Assembly (NCBI GenBank): GCA_036703985.1
Contig: DATNQN010000056.1
Span: 52,807 to 116,806 of the forward strand
Direction of reading: 5' to 3'
Source: Leptolyngbyaceae cyanobacterium
GTDB lineage: Bacteria; Cyanobacteriota; Cyanobacteriia; Cyanobacteriales; Aerosakkonemataceae
DNA length: 64,000 nucleotides
Each line of letters begins with the position of its first letter. The stretch's first letter is position 1. Under the pieces are notes generated by a model. The model was not told where the DNA came from, searched no databases, and saw nothing but the letters and a program-made list of their open reading frames with translations. The position numbers and the translations under genes are program-made. Positions 44,737 to 54,000 of the stretch are shown piece by piece.

Positions 44737-45291
44737 ATGTTTGTTATTCGTCAATCAGCTTTAATTTATAGCCTAATAACCATTTTAGGATTAAGTGCTG
44801 GCGGAAAGTTAGTTGCCAATGCACACCAGCCAAAATCAACTTCTCAAGCTACTATCGATCGCGTAAAAGTAAGCCAAAACCGGGTGAAAGTATTTTTTCC
44901 TAATTATTCTAGAAATAATACAGATTTAGGTCATGTGGAACCTGTTTGGCGGACAACTCAACGCCGGGATATAGCGCGATTTGCGATCGAACAATTAATT
45001 GCTGGCCCTACTAGGAATGAAATCAAAAATGGTTTCATGAAACCGATTCAATTTAGAGGTAGTTCTAACTGTGGCGGTGATTTCAATCTTTCCCTTTCTG
45101 GGGGAGTAGCGCGGTTAAAATTCTGTCGAACTATTCCTTCTGCTGGCATCGGAGATGATGCCCGTGTTAAAAGTTCTGTTGATGCTACTTTGCAGCAATT
45201 TTCTACAGTGAATTCGGTGATTGTTTTAACTAAAGAAGGTGATTGTTATGGTGATATGAGTGGGGAAAATTTCTGTTTGCAAAGAAGATAA
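44737..45291 (+). CDS. GerMN-domain exported protein
   Basis: 184 residues. The N-terminal hydrophobic segment (SALIYSLITILGLSAGGKLVANA) looks like a signal peptide. A GerMN domain follows: VKVFFPNYSRNN, IARFAIEQLIAGPTRNEIKNGF, VARLKFCRTIPSAG, VKSSVDATLQQFSTVNSVIVL. Four cysteines near the C-terminal half (NCGGDF, FCRT, GDCYG, NFCLQ) suggest disulfides. GerMN domains occur in spore-germination GerM and in many cyanobacterial envelope proteins of unknown function. GGAGG at 44729-44733 supports the ATG start. Confidence 0.85.
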   Translation: MFVIRQSALIYSLITILGLSAGGKLVANAHQPKSTSQATIDRVKVSQNRVKVFFPNYSRNNTDLGHVEPVWRTTQRRDIARFAIEQLIAGPTRNEIKNGFMKPIQFRGSSNCGGDFNLSLSGGVARLKFCRTIPSAGIGDDARVKSSVDATLQQFSTVNSVIVLTKEGDCYGDMSGENFCLQRR

Positions 45292-45310
45292 AAATGGAAT
45301 GGAATATAGG

Positions 45311-45373
45311 TTAGTAGTAAGGACTTCAGTTTTCTTTAACTGCCTGAGAGCAGACTGAAGTCCTCACTACTAA
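45311..45373. terminator. Inverted repeat (ACTGAAGTCC) between convergent genes
   Basis: Two 20-base arms, TTAGTAGTAAGGACTTCAGT (45311-45330) and its near-perfect inverse (45354-45373, one mismatch), form a strong hairpin with a 23-base loop. The right arm overlaps the stop codon of the downstream esterase. There is no U-run, so its role as a terminator is inferred from position. The GGACTGAAGTCCTCACTAC core recurs at 63925-63943. Confidence 0.5.
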
Positions 45374-46299
45374 TGAAAGATTAAACGTAATTGTGCAGCG
45401 ACATCTGCGATCGCATTTTTCCCCCCATCCAACACCGGTGCCATCCCCAAAAACCCGTGAATCATGCCATCATACTGCTTTAGCTGCACTGTCACTCCCG
45501 CCGATTGCAATTTTTCGGCGTAAAGAATTGCATCATCTCGCAGCACATCACATTCAGCCGTCATAATCATTGCTGGCGGCAAATTGGCTAAACTTTCCGC
45601 AAATAACGGCGAAGCATATGGATTTTTGCCATCTTCCGGCTTTGCTAAATAATGATGCCAAAACCAAACCATTTCTGCTTTTTTCAAACCGTAACCTTCC
45701 GCATATTCACGGTAAGACTCGGTATCAAATCCATATTGAGTAACCGGATAAATCAAAACTTGATAAATCAGTGCTGGTGTACCTCTATCCCTCGCCATTA
45801 AAGTAACTGCCGCTGCTAGATTGCCGCCTGCACTATCTCCCGCTACGGCAATTTGGTTTGCATCCCCATTAATACTACTAGCATTATTGACTACCCAAAG
45901 AGTAGCCGCATAAGCATCTTCCACTGGCGCGGGAAACTTATGTTCCGGTGCTAACCGATAATCTACCGACACCACCACGCACCCGGCATCCTTACACCAA
46001 GAACGACAACAACTATCTACCGCATCCAAATCCCCCAAAACCCAACCGCCCCCATGAAAGAAAACTAGCACGGGGAAAGGCGCTACACCTTCCGGCAGGT
46101 AAATGCGAATGGGAATTTCTCCCCCTTGGCTGGGGATAGTGCGATTTTCCACGCTCCCAATCTTGGGTCGTTTGAGCGGTTTACCCCGAAACTTAGCGAA
46201 CTGTTCTCGTGCTTGTACCGGGTTAAGAGTATCGACCGATGGCCATTCTAGCTGGGCTATTTGCTCTAACAAGACCTGAACTTGTGGATCGAGAGGCAT
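45370..46299 (-). CDS. Alpha/beta hydrolase, hormone-sensitive-lipase (HSL) family esterase
   Basis: 309 residues. The HSL-family oxyanion motif HGGGW (82-86), nucleophile GDSAGGN (S156), acid D251 (AECDVLRDD) and H281 (GMIHGF) form a complete catalytic set. YRLAPEHKFPAPVEDAY is the usual family signature. It probably hydrolyses short-chain esters in the cytoplasm, as there is no signal peptide. Its physiological substrate cannot be told from sequence. It is convergent with the GerMN gene, and a shared hairpin covers both 3' ends. Confidence 0.93.
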   Translation of the reverse strand: MPLDPQVQVLLEQIAQLEWPSVDTLNPVQAREQFAKFRGKPLKRPKIGSVENRTIPSQGGEIPIRIYLPEGVAPFPVLVFFHGGGWVLGDLDAVDSCCRSWCKDAGCVVVSVDYRLAPEHKFPAPVEDAYAATLWVVNNASSINGDANQIAVAGDSAGGNLAAAVTLMARDRGTPALIYQVLIYPVTQYGFDTESYREYAEGYGLKKAEMVWFWHHYLAKPEDGKNPYASPLFAESLANLPPAMIMTAECDVLRDDAILYAEKLQSAGVTVQLKQYDGMIHGFLGMAPVLDGGKNAIADVAAQLRLIFH

Positions 46300-46696
46300 G
46301 AGGATTTATTAAATTATCATTCACCAATTAATATTAACAATTACTATACATACTTAAAATAAATGTAATTTTTTAGTAAAAATACTTTGGCTAGTGGAGA
46401 CTTTTAATACAACCTTTCTACTGGCTAAAGCAGGTTTCTGAAAAATCACGTGTTTACAGACAAATTGTAAAGTTTTTTACTGTTTTATATTTAACTAGCA
46501 CATCCATCCCAGAAATAATGCTATTGTGAATACACAATTGAATTCTGTGGGTATCTTAAAACTGGAGATGTTCGCGGAACCTAGACTTCTCCAGTTTTAT
46601 TTTATAAACAAAACTATAGGTCTAATAGATTTGCGAGCAGCGGGAAAAATTATCTATCCTCAAGCAGCAGGAAAAATTTCTAATTAATTCTAGCCC
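46300..46696. other. Intergenic region with candidate small RNA
   Basis: About 400 bases between the esterase start and the 3' end of the membrane protein gene. It contains an orphan plus-strand terminator hairpin (46558-46598) preceded by AT-rich promoter-like sequence, listed separately as a candidate ncRNA. There is no coding potential. Confidence 0.5.
46500..46602 (+). ncRNA. Candidate small RNA ending at an orphan intrinsic terminator
   Basis: A stem AAAACTGGAGA (46558-46568) / TCTCCAGTTTT (46588-46598) with a 19-base loop is followed by ATTTTA on the plus strand, yet no plus-strand gene ends here. Upstream, TATATT (46486-46491) with TTGTAA (46465-46470) could form a promoter, though the 15-base spacing is short. 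The predicted RNA would be about 100 nt. I recognise no known family (not Yfr1-like). Confidence 0.35.
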
Positions 46697-47230
46697 CTAG
46701 CTAGCATCTCTCTGTTCTTGAATTTCCCAACGAAATAGTCTGGGTAACTGAGTGACATCTAAGGCGTAGTTAGCAGTCCATAAAATAATTTCTAAAATTA
46801 ATAAATAGCGTATCCAAATTAGTTCGCTCGTCGGATTTAAAATCTGCAATCCTTCATACAGTTGCCAGATCCGATAAGGCAAATATAAATAAGGAACCAT
46901 TACCCATACAACTGATTGAAATTTTCTCAATGTTACAATTTCAGATATTATTTGCAATGCCAGCATGATAAAGTACCAAATCAACACGGTTAACACGCTG
47001 GAATAACCCCACAAAACTCCCCACAGCACCATTGCTACAAAGGGAAGCAAAATTCCTAATATCTGTATCGTACCGAACCAAATTTTAAACCATCCTGGTA
47101 GTGGTTCGGGAAGTGTCATGGGCTTGGAATTTCTCCACATCCAACCCACAATGGCAGCAAAAAATGTGGCAACCACAAAAAAGATGAGATTTTCCAGAAA
47201 TAGATAGAGATTGGTGTTTAATGCGGTCAT
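46697..47230 (-). CDS. Integral membrane protein of unknown function
   Basis: 177 residues with about four hydrophobic helices (roughly 8-30, 52-72, 76-98 and 134-152) and a Trp-rich composition. An amphipathic loop, PLPGWFKIWFGTIQ, follows the first helix, and a charged tail (RLFRWEIQEQRDAS) ends the protein. No catalytic or transport signature is seen. The start is the ATG at 47230, where the first helix follows a short polar N-terminus. I do not recognise a family. Confidence 0.75.
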   Translation of the reverse strand: MTALNTNLYLFLENLIFFVVATFFAAIVGWMWRNSKPMTLPEPLPGWFKIWFGTIQILGILLPFVAMVLWGVLWGYSSVLTVLIWYFIMLALQIISEIVTLRKFQSVVWVMVPYLYLPYRIWQLYEGLQILNPTSELIWIRYLLILEIILWTANYALDVTQLPRLFRWEIQEQRDAS

Positions 47231-47415
47231 ATCCCGTAATATGGCAGTTTTTTTATTTTTAGGCGTCCGGCTACCATTCTAAACTTAAAAAATTCTGAAT
47301 TATGACTCCTGCATTCTCTTTCATTAAATATCTGCTATCAAAAGATTGATTTTTCACTTTTTACTGATATTTGATTTCCCTTTCTATAGATAGAGGGGAC
47401 TGCTCGTAACTTTTC

Positions 47416-47433
47416 TTTACATTGCTTAATAAC
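47416..47433 (+). promoter_or_regulatory. Candidate HLR1 (RpaB-binding) element upstream of the HLIP gene
   Basis: TTTACATT (47416-47423), a 2-base gap, then TTAATAAC (47426-47433). HLR1 elements are two imperfect (G/T)TTACA(T/A)(T/A) repeats two bases apart. The first half fits perfectly and the second only loosely. They control high-light genes through RpaB, and hli genes are classic targets. Confidence 0.35.
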
Positions 47434-47467
47434 AAGCAACACACGAATTCAAACCGGAGCTTAAACA

Positions 47468-47668
47468 ATGACTAATACACCAAAAACCGCCAATCCCTAC
47501 GAGACTCAATTTCAACGCAAATATAGTGAGTTTGCTACTAAATTTGAGTTTGGCTCAAACCCCAGCGCTGAAATTTGGAATGGTCGTTTAGCGATGGTAG
47601 GGTTTTTGATTGCACTGATTGTTGAATTGACCACTGGTGAAAAGTTTATTAACTTCTTGGGTTTCTAA
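47468..47668 (+). CDS. High-light-inducible protein (HLIP/SCP, one-helix chlorophyll-binding)
   Basis: 66 residues. The single CAB-type helix contains the diagnostic chlorophyll-binding motif EIWNGRLAMVGFLIALIVELTTG (E, N and R ligands intact). The N-terminal 35 residues are hydrophilic. HLIPs bind chlorophyll and carotenoid and protect or help assemble photosystem II under stress. CCGGAG lies 9 bases upstream of the ATG. It is the only gene of its transcription unit that I can see, and a candidate HLR1 element lies about 35-50 bases upstream. Confidence 0.95.
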   Translation: MTNTPKTANPYETQFQRKYSEFATKFEFGSNPSAEIWNGRLAMVGFLIALIVELTTGEKFINFLGF

Positions 47669-47702
47669 TCACTTAAGTTGCTAGTTGCAAATCATCGGAC
47701 AA

Positions 47703-47767
47703 GTAGGGTGCGTAACGAAAGCTATAATATCTCAATGGTTAGTCAAAAGTGGGGTTACGCACCCTAC
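47703..47767. repeat. Inverted repeat GTAGGGTGCGTAAC
   Basis: A perfect 14-bp inverted pair (47703-47716 and 47754-47767) separated by 37 bases, between the HLIP and DUF3386 genes. It belongs to the GTAGGGTGCGT dispersed-repeat type frequent in cyanobacteria. It may act as a weak terminator for the HLIP mRNA, although no U-run follows. Confidence 0.6.
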
Positions 47768-47801
47768 ACTAAATTAAATAATAACTAGCAAAACGATCGC
47801 A

Positions 47802-48539
47802 ATGATAAAACAATTAATGCAGCCAGTTTTAACTAGGGCTTTGAGATTATTTTTGGCGATCGCACTTTTCACTTGTGCATTACCAAACCTTGCTTTTGCC
47901 CAGTCCGCTAGCGACGCTTTTCGCACCGCTTACGAAAATCGCTATACCTGGGATGAAGATTTCCCCGGCTATTCCGCTGAAGTGTCAATTAATTATCAGG
48001 GACAACTCGACCAAGGAATAGTTCGCGTCAAACCAGATTTGACTGTAGAAGCGATCGATATCGATCGGGATGAGGCGCGGGAATTTGTGGTTAATCAATT
48101 AAAAATGGAAGTAATTCACCGCCGCCGAGTTCCTTTTGATAAAATTCACGAACCAGATAGTTTTCAATTAGAAGGTAAAGATACATCGGGAGCTTGGAAA
48201 ATTCGCGAAGTGGGAGATGAAATGAACTCCCATTATAAAGTGAAAAATAACATGATTACCCAAGTAAATCGGGTAATGGGAGAAGTGGCTGTGACTGTTA
48301 ATACGATTGGTACTGCTAAAACTCCTGAAGGTTATTTAGTTACTCATTTCCAAACTATTATTCGCGATGCCGAAACCAATGAAGTGTTGGAAAAAGAAGA
48401 TGTCAGAGATTTTCACGAAAAAATTGGTAAATACTATTTATTAACTAATCGAGAAATCCGCACTACTGAGGCAGAAAATCCAGATGCAAAGTTAGTTCCC
48501 GATACGTTGGTGCGATTTAACGACGTACAGCCTTTGTAG
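47802..48539 (+). CDS. DUF3386 exported protein
   Basis: 245 residues. There is a clear signal peptide (basic start, hydrophobic LRLFLAIALFTCALPNLAFA, cleavage after AFA near residue 33). The mature part matches DUF3386: FRTAYENRYTWDEDFPGYSAEVSINYQG, the DIDRDEAREFVVNQLKMEVIHRRRVPF motif, and YLVTHFQTIIRDAETNEVLEKEDVRDFHEKIGKYYLLTNREI. The family is restricted to photosynthetic bacteria and plastid lineages as far as I know, and its function is undefined. It is convergent with the REC-GGDEF-EAL gene, with a three-hairpin repeat between them. Confidence 0.88.
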   Translation: MIKQLMQPVLTRALRLFLAIALFTCALPNLAFAQSASDAFRTAYENRYTWDEDFPGYSAEVSINYQGQLDQGIVRVKPDLTVEAIDIDRDEAREFVVNQLKMEVIHRRRVPFDKIHEPDSFQLEGKDTSGAWKIREVGDEMNSHYKVKNNMITQVNRVMGEVAVTVNTIGTAKTPEGYLVTHFQTIIRDAETNEVLEKEDVRDFHEKIGKYYLLTNREIRTTEAENPDAKLVPDTLVRFNDVQPL

Positions 48540-48558
48540 AAATTACCCCTCCCCCTTT

Positions 48559-48670
48559 CCCTCGTTCCCAGGTTCCACCTGGGAATGCCTGCATGGAGGA
48601 TCTGCTTACTGCGCTATCAGGAGGCAGAGCCTCCAGACTGCGTTACCAGGCTGGAGCCTGGTAACGAGGG
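48559..48670. repeat. Three-hairpin dispersed repeat (TTCCCAGG/GCCTCC/TTACCAGG)
   Basis: Three hairpins in a row: TTCCCAGGT-TCC-ACCTGGGAA (48565-48585), GGAGGC-AGA-GCCTCC (48620-48634) and CGTTACCAGGC with GCCTGGTAACG (48641-48666). Outer arms CCCTCGTTNCCAGG and CCTGGTAACGAGGG also pair. It sits exactly between two convergent genes and likely limits read-through. It resembles a widespread REP-type cyanobacterial repeat. Confidence 0.75.
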
Positions 48671-48694
48671 AAGGGGGCTGGAGGGTTAGGTTTT

Positions 48695-50569
48695 CTAACA
48701 AGTTAATAGCTGGGTTGCGGTTTCTTTATCCAAAGGTTCAGAGAAAAGATAGCCTTGTCCGAATTCATATCCTAACTCTTGGAGTTTTTCTAATTGATCG
48801 TTGGTTTCGATTCCTTCTGCTACTAAATCTAAACCGAGATTGTGCGCTAAATTACCAATGCTTTGCACGATTTCAGTTTCCCGCAAGCCGGTACCGAGAC
48901 GTTGCACGAAAGAGCGATCGACTTTAATCGTATCCATTGGAAATTTATGCAAGCGGCTTAACGAAGAGTAACCAGTACCAAAGTCATCAATACACAAACC
49001 GATTCCCATATTTTTCAGGTGATGCAGCATATCGACTTCCTCAGTAGATATTTCCATAAAGCAGCTTTCGGTGATTTCTAGTTTCAAACTATTTTCTTTC
49101 AAACCGATTTGACGGCAGAGATTTTCTATGTGAAAAATTAGTTGTACCTGCTTAAGCTGCTTTGCAGAAATATTGATATTCATAACTAGATTCGGGTAAC
49201 AAGGGAAGGCTTCTTGCCACTTTTTCAACTGACGAGTTGCTTCTTGCAAAACCCAATAGCCTAAGCGATCGATCAAGCCGATTTCTTCTACGGTGGGAAT
49301 AAATTCATTGGGAGAAACTCTGCCGCGAGAAGGGTGACGCCAGCGGACTAAAGCTTCAAATCCTAAGATTTTACCTTTAGTAAGACAGTAAATCGGTTGA
49401 TATTCTAAATAAAATTCGTTGCGTTCCATGCCATATCTCAGATCATTCTCCAGTTGCAATCGCGCGATCGCTTTGCTTCGATTTTCCGGAGTCAATACTT
49501 GGTAGCATCCTTTGCCAGCTTGTTTGGCTTGAGACATTGCTATCCCAGCATCTCTTAACATTTCAATTGGCGACTGGTATTTTATGTTGCTAAGGGTAAT
49601 TCCAGTGCTAACTCCAGCAAAAATTTCATAGTCATTCAATTGAAATGGCAATTTAAATCGTTCTTGGATATATTCAGCGATCGCAGTAGCATCTGAATAA
49701 GATTGAATGTTTTCTAGCAAAACAATAAATTCGTCTCCCCCCAAACGAGCTACCGTTCCTGCATTATTCAAACATTCTTTCAACCTGTGAGCAATGTTTT
49801 TTAGTAATTCATCTCCTAGCAAATGCCCCAAAGAATCATTGACGATTTGAAAGCGATCTACGCCAATTGATAAAACAGCATATTGGAAATCCGGATTCTG
49901 GCTGGCACGCGATATGATATTTTGTAAGCGCTCGATCAGCCAAGTTCGGTTAGGTAAACCAGTGATTTTGTCGTAAAGATTATCAATCCTTAATTTCTCT
50001 TCTTTTGCCAAGAGTTTTTGTTGTACTTTCTGTAATTCTTGCCACACTAAAAAAAGCTGAGAAGAACGCTCTTCTAAACGGTGGTCTAATTCTCTGGTAA
50101 TCTTGAGCAATTCACATTCAATGGCTGTAAAGCCTTTGAGTATTTGCACTAGGTAATTATTGTCTTGGAAAGTGCTTAAAGACAATAATTGCCGTTTGAT
50201 ATAAAAGTTAATACAACTAATTACCTCTTGTTGATTAAAAGGTTTAGTAATGTAATCGAAATTGTCCGATTGCAAATTATCGATCAGCTTACTCGGTTCG
50301 ACTAAATCCGTCATGAAAATAACCGGGATTTTTTGATTGACAATCCATTGTTGGAAGCTGAGGCATTCGTCAATATCGGAAACCTCGAATGTATTGATGT
50401 CCCAAATTACTAAAATTGGTAAAACTTGACGGGCTATTTCTAAAGCAATTTTACTATCGTAAGCAATTAAGCTCTTATAGCCGTAGTTTTCTACTAAATT
50501 AGAAAGTAGCTTTACATCAGTTGGGTTGGCATCAACTATTAAAATCAAGTTTTGGTTGGTTGCGTTCAT
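48695..50569 (-). CDS. REC-GGDEF-EAL response regulator (c-di-GMP turnover)
   Basis: 624 residues. The receiver (about 8-120) has VIWDIN as the phosphorylation site and YITKPF. A coiled coil (about 140-185) leads to a GGDEF domain with an intact RLGGDEF. The EAL domain has FEALVRWRHP, MNINISAKQL, EITESCF, CIDDFGTGYSSL, KVDRSFV and AEGIET, all consistent with an active phosphodiesterase. Both activities are therefore possible and phosphorylation may select between them (inference). It is soluble. It runs divergent to the STAND/WD40 gene, and no cognate kinase is adjacent on the same strand. Confidence 0.92.
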   Translation of the reverse strand: MNATNQNLILIVDANPTDVKLLSNLVENYGYKSLIAYDSKIALEIARQVLPILVIWDINTFEVSDIDECLSFQQWIVNQKIPVIFMTDLVEPSKLIDNLQSDNFDYITKPFNQQEVISCINFYIKRQLLSLSTFQDNNYLVQILKGFTAIECELLKITRELDHRLEERSSQLFLVWQELQKVQQKLLAKEEKLRIDNLYDKITGLPNRTWLIERLQNIISRASQNPDFQYAVLSIGVDRFQIVNDSLGHLLGDELLKNIAHRLKECLNNAGTVARLGGDEFIVLLENIQSYSDATAIAEYIQERFKLPFQLNDYEIFAGVSTGITLSNIKYQSPIEMLRDAGIAMSQAKQAGKGCYQVLTPENRSKAIARLQLENDLRYGMERNEFYLEYQPIYCLTKGKILGFEALVRWRHPSRGRVSPNEFIPTVEEIGLIDRLGYWVLQEATRQLKKWQEAFPCYPNLVMNINISAKQLKQVQLIFHIENLCRQIGLKENSLKLEITESCFMEISTEEVDMLHHLKNMGIGLCIDDFGTGYSSLSRLHKFPMDTIKVDRSFVQRLGTGLRETEIVQSIGNLAHNLGLDLVAEGIETNDQLEKLQELGYEFGQGYLFSEPLDKETATQLLTC

Positions 50570-51007
50570 AATTATTTATCCTTTTTCAAAATCGATCGCC
50601 GATCTGAATATGTTGGTTTTTCAAAAAATAATTGGTAATTAAAACATCAAAATCAACCAGCAAACTTGCTTGCAAATCAATGGCTTTATAAATTATTTTT
50701 GTCTGTTAACAAGATAGTCTCAGGTTGTTATACCCCACTGATTGATGATGATTTATGAATTTTGACTCCTGAATTATTGTTCATAAACTGGTTTACTTTT
50801 GATGCCGTATGGAGTAATCTTTTTGTAACTCGCTAAATTTAGTTTGGAATAGTCAAGGTGCTTTTGGGGAGAAGATAGAGATTTTAAGGAGAACTTAAGC
50901 AAAAGGCATTTATAAAAATGCGATCGCACTGTTTACGTAGTGTAAAATTTAACTAAAATCAAAAATATACGCAGCACTCTGTACTACGATCTTTACCTTT
51001 GAGCAGG
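50570..51007. other. Intergenic region, divergent REC-GGDEF-EAL and STAND genes
   Basis: About 440 AT-rich bases between divergent starts. It contains a small inverted repeat TTTAC-N5-GTAAA (50932-50946) close to the STAND gene that could be an operator. No other gene or RNA was recognised. Confidence 0.45.
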
Positions 51008-54000
51008 ATGGGATTTACCTTTGTGGCCACCGCTAAAAACCCTTCTAAATCTAAGCGCCATCGGGGATATATCCTCACGCCTGCCGGAGCAAAAAAATTT
51101 AAAACCCGCATCAGTGAATTAGAAGCGAAAACAGGTATTAAATACAACCCTAATAAGATTGCCGAACAAGCGCAATTGATTAGTTCTCAAGGTTTGCATC
51201 CTACCACAATTCGGAAAATTTTGCGGCGGACGAGCGGCTGTGATGAAAGTTCTCTGCGACTGATTTTCCAAGTGCTGGAAATGGAACTGGAAGACCCAGA
51301 CTACACTCAACCGGGAATTGAGGAATTAGTTACTGTTGATGGCGATCGAGATTGGGGAGAAGCAGTTGATGTTTCCGTTTTTTACGGTCGCGAATCAGAA
51401 TTAGAAAGTTTGGCGCAGTGGATACTAGAGGAAAATTGCCGATTGGTGACGCTGCTGGGTATGGGAGGGATTGGTAAAACTAGTTTGTCAGTAAAGTTAG
51501 GACAACAATTACAAGAACAATTTCAGTTTACCATTTGGCGCAGTCTCCGCAATGCCCCTGCCCTGGATGAACTGCTTTCTCAACTGCTTTCATTTCTTGC
51601 CAAGACAGGGGACGCAGCTGGTGAATTAGTCAAAACAAATAGTTATCAAATTTCTCAATTAATCGATTATCTCCGCCAACACCGTTGTTTATTAATTTTA
51701 GATAATGTAGAGACAATTTTAAAGCAAGGCAGTCCTGCCGGACAGTATCGAAAAGATTATGAAGATTACGGGGAATTATTTCGCCGCATCGCCGAAACCG
51801 CGCATCAAAGTTGTTTGGTATTAACCAGTCGAGAAAAGCCCCAATCGATCGCCGCTTTTGAAGGAGAATTATTACCAATTCGCTGTTGGCAATTGAACGG
51901 TTTAAGCGATCGAGAAGTCGCTCAGATTTTTACTAGTAAAGGTTTAGATTGTTCGCAATCGCAAATCGAGCAACTAACTCGGCTTTATGGAGGAAATCCC
52001 CTCGCTTTAAAAATTGTCGCCAGTTCAATTCAACAGTTATTTGCTGGCAATATAGAAGAATTTATCAATCAAAACATTGCGGTTTTTAATGGAATTCGCA
52101 ATTTATTAACAGAACAGTTCGATCGCCTTTCACCCTTAGAAAAGCAAATTATCTATTGGTTGGCCATTAATCGAGAACCAGTTAACATTAACCAATTGCG
52201 TGAAGATATTATTCCTCTCATTTCACCGGGCAGGCTTTTAGAAACTTTAGAATATATTGGTTGGCGATCGCTAATCGAAACCAAAACTAACTTAGCAGGA
52301 GGATTTCAGCAATTTACCCTCCAACCGGTGGTCATGGAATACGTCAACGATCGGCTGTTGGAAGAAGTTTGTGAAGAAATTTACCAAACCAGTCAATCAA
52401 AAGGAAATATCGCGCACCTTAATTTATTTAAATATTTGGCACTCATCAAAGCAGAAAGCCAAGATTATATCCGGAATTCCCAAATTAAGTTAATTCTCGA
52501 TCCCCTCGCTCAGAAACTACTCACGGTGTTTGGCTCTCAAGAAAATTTGATTTCAGTACTGACGGATATTCTCGCATCTTTCCGTTCTCAAAAATCATCA
52601 ATTCCCGGTTATGTAGCAGGTAATATTTTAAATCTATTGGTACATTTACAAACCGATCTAACCGGGAAAGATTTATCTCAACTGACTATTTTGCAAGCTT
52701 ATCTACAAGGAGTAAATTTACGGGGACTTAACTTCACTAAATCCCATTTTGCTAAATCCGTTTTTAGCGAAACATTTAGCAATATTTACGGCATTGCGTT
52801 GAGTCCAGATGGCAGCATATTAGCCACCGGACACGCTAATGGAGAAGTGCGTTTTTGGCAAGTCGCCGATGCTAAATTACTGTGTCAAAATAAAGCCCAT
52901 CACGGCACGGTTTGGTCGCTAGCATTTAGCGCCGATGGAAAAATGCTAGCTAGCGGTAGTTTCGATCGAACGATCGTTATTTGGGATGTTAATTTAGGAC
53001 AAATAAAACAAACGTTAGAAGGTCATGAAGATTGGGTTTGGTCGGTTGCTTTTAGTCCTGACAGACAGCTACTAGCCAGCAGTAGCAGCGATCGCGCGAT
53101 TAAACTTTGGGATTTAGATACTGCTCGTTGCATCACTATATCGCAAGCACATCACGATTTAATAGATACGGTTAATTTTAGTCCGGATGGTAAATTACTA
53201 GCGAGCGGAAGTGCTGACGGAACTATCAAAATTTGGGACGTTCAAAAGGCAGAAATATCTAGTATTCTCCTCGGTCATACCAATCAGATTTCTGCCGTTA
53301 CTTTTAGCCCGGATGGGTTAACTTTAGCCAGTTGCGAAGCCCAAGTGATTAAACTTTGGAATTTGGCAAATGGAGAATGTTACCAAAGCATAGAAGACGA
53401 ATTAACTTTTGTTTGGTCTATTGCCTTTACTGTTGATGGAAAATCTTTAATAATCGGTAACGGGAAAGCAATCGAATTTTGGGATATTAAAACAGCAGAA
53501 TATTACCAGGTTTTATCGGGGTACACCAGCCAAGTTTGGTCGATTGCTTTAAGTGCCAATGGGAATGCGATCGCGGGCAGCGATAAGCAAATATTAAAAA
53601 TTTGGCAAATCGGCCAAGACCAAACCTATTATCCCTTAAAAACCATCCAAGGCTATACCAATTCAGTATTTGCCGTCGCATTTAATCCGGATGGAAAAAC
53701 CTTTGCTTGTGCGGGAAATAACCAAACCATTAGCCTGTGGGATGTCGCTACCCAAAACTGCCAAATTATCGCCACGCGACACGAAAAAGCGATCCGCGCG
53801 CTCGCTTTCAGTCCAGATGGTAAATTGATGGCCAGTAGCAGCGAAGACAAAACTATTTGGTTGTGGGAAAAAGAAACTAAGAAAAGTATTTTTCACCTGA
53901 TCGGACATACAGGTTGTGTTTGGTCAGTAGCGTTCGATCCGGAGAATAAAATATTAGCTAGTGCTAGTGCCGATCGAACTATTCGCCTTTGGAATTTATC

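Noticed and set aside
46500..46602. Yfr1 small RNA
   Set aside because: The ACTCCTCACAC core that defines Yfr1 is absent, so only a generic candidate RNA is reported.
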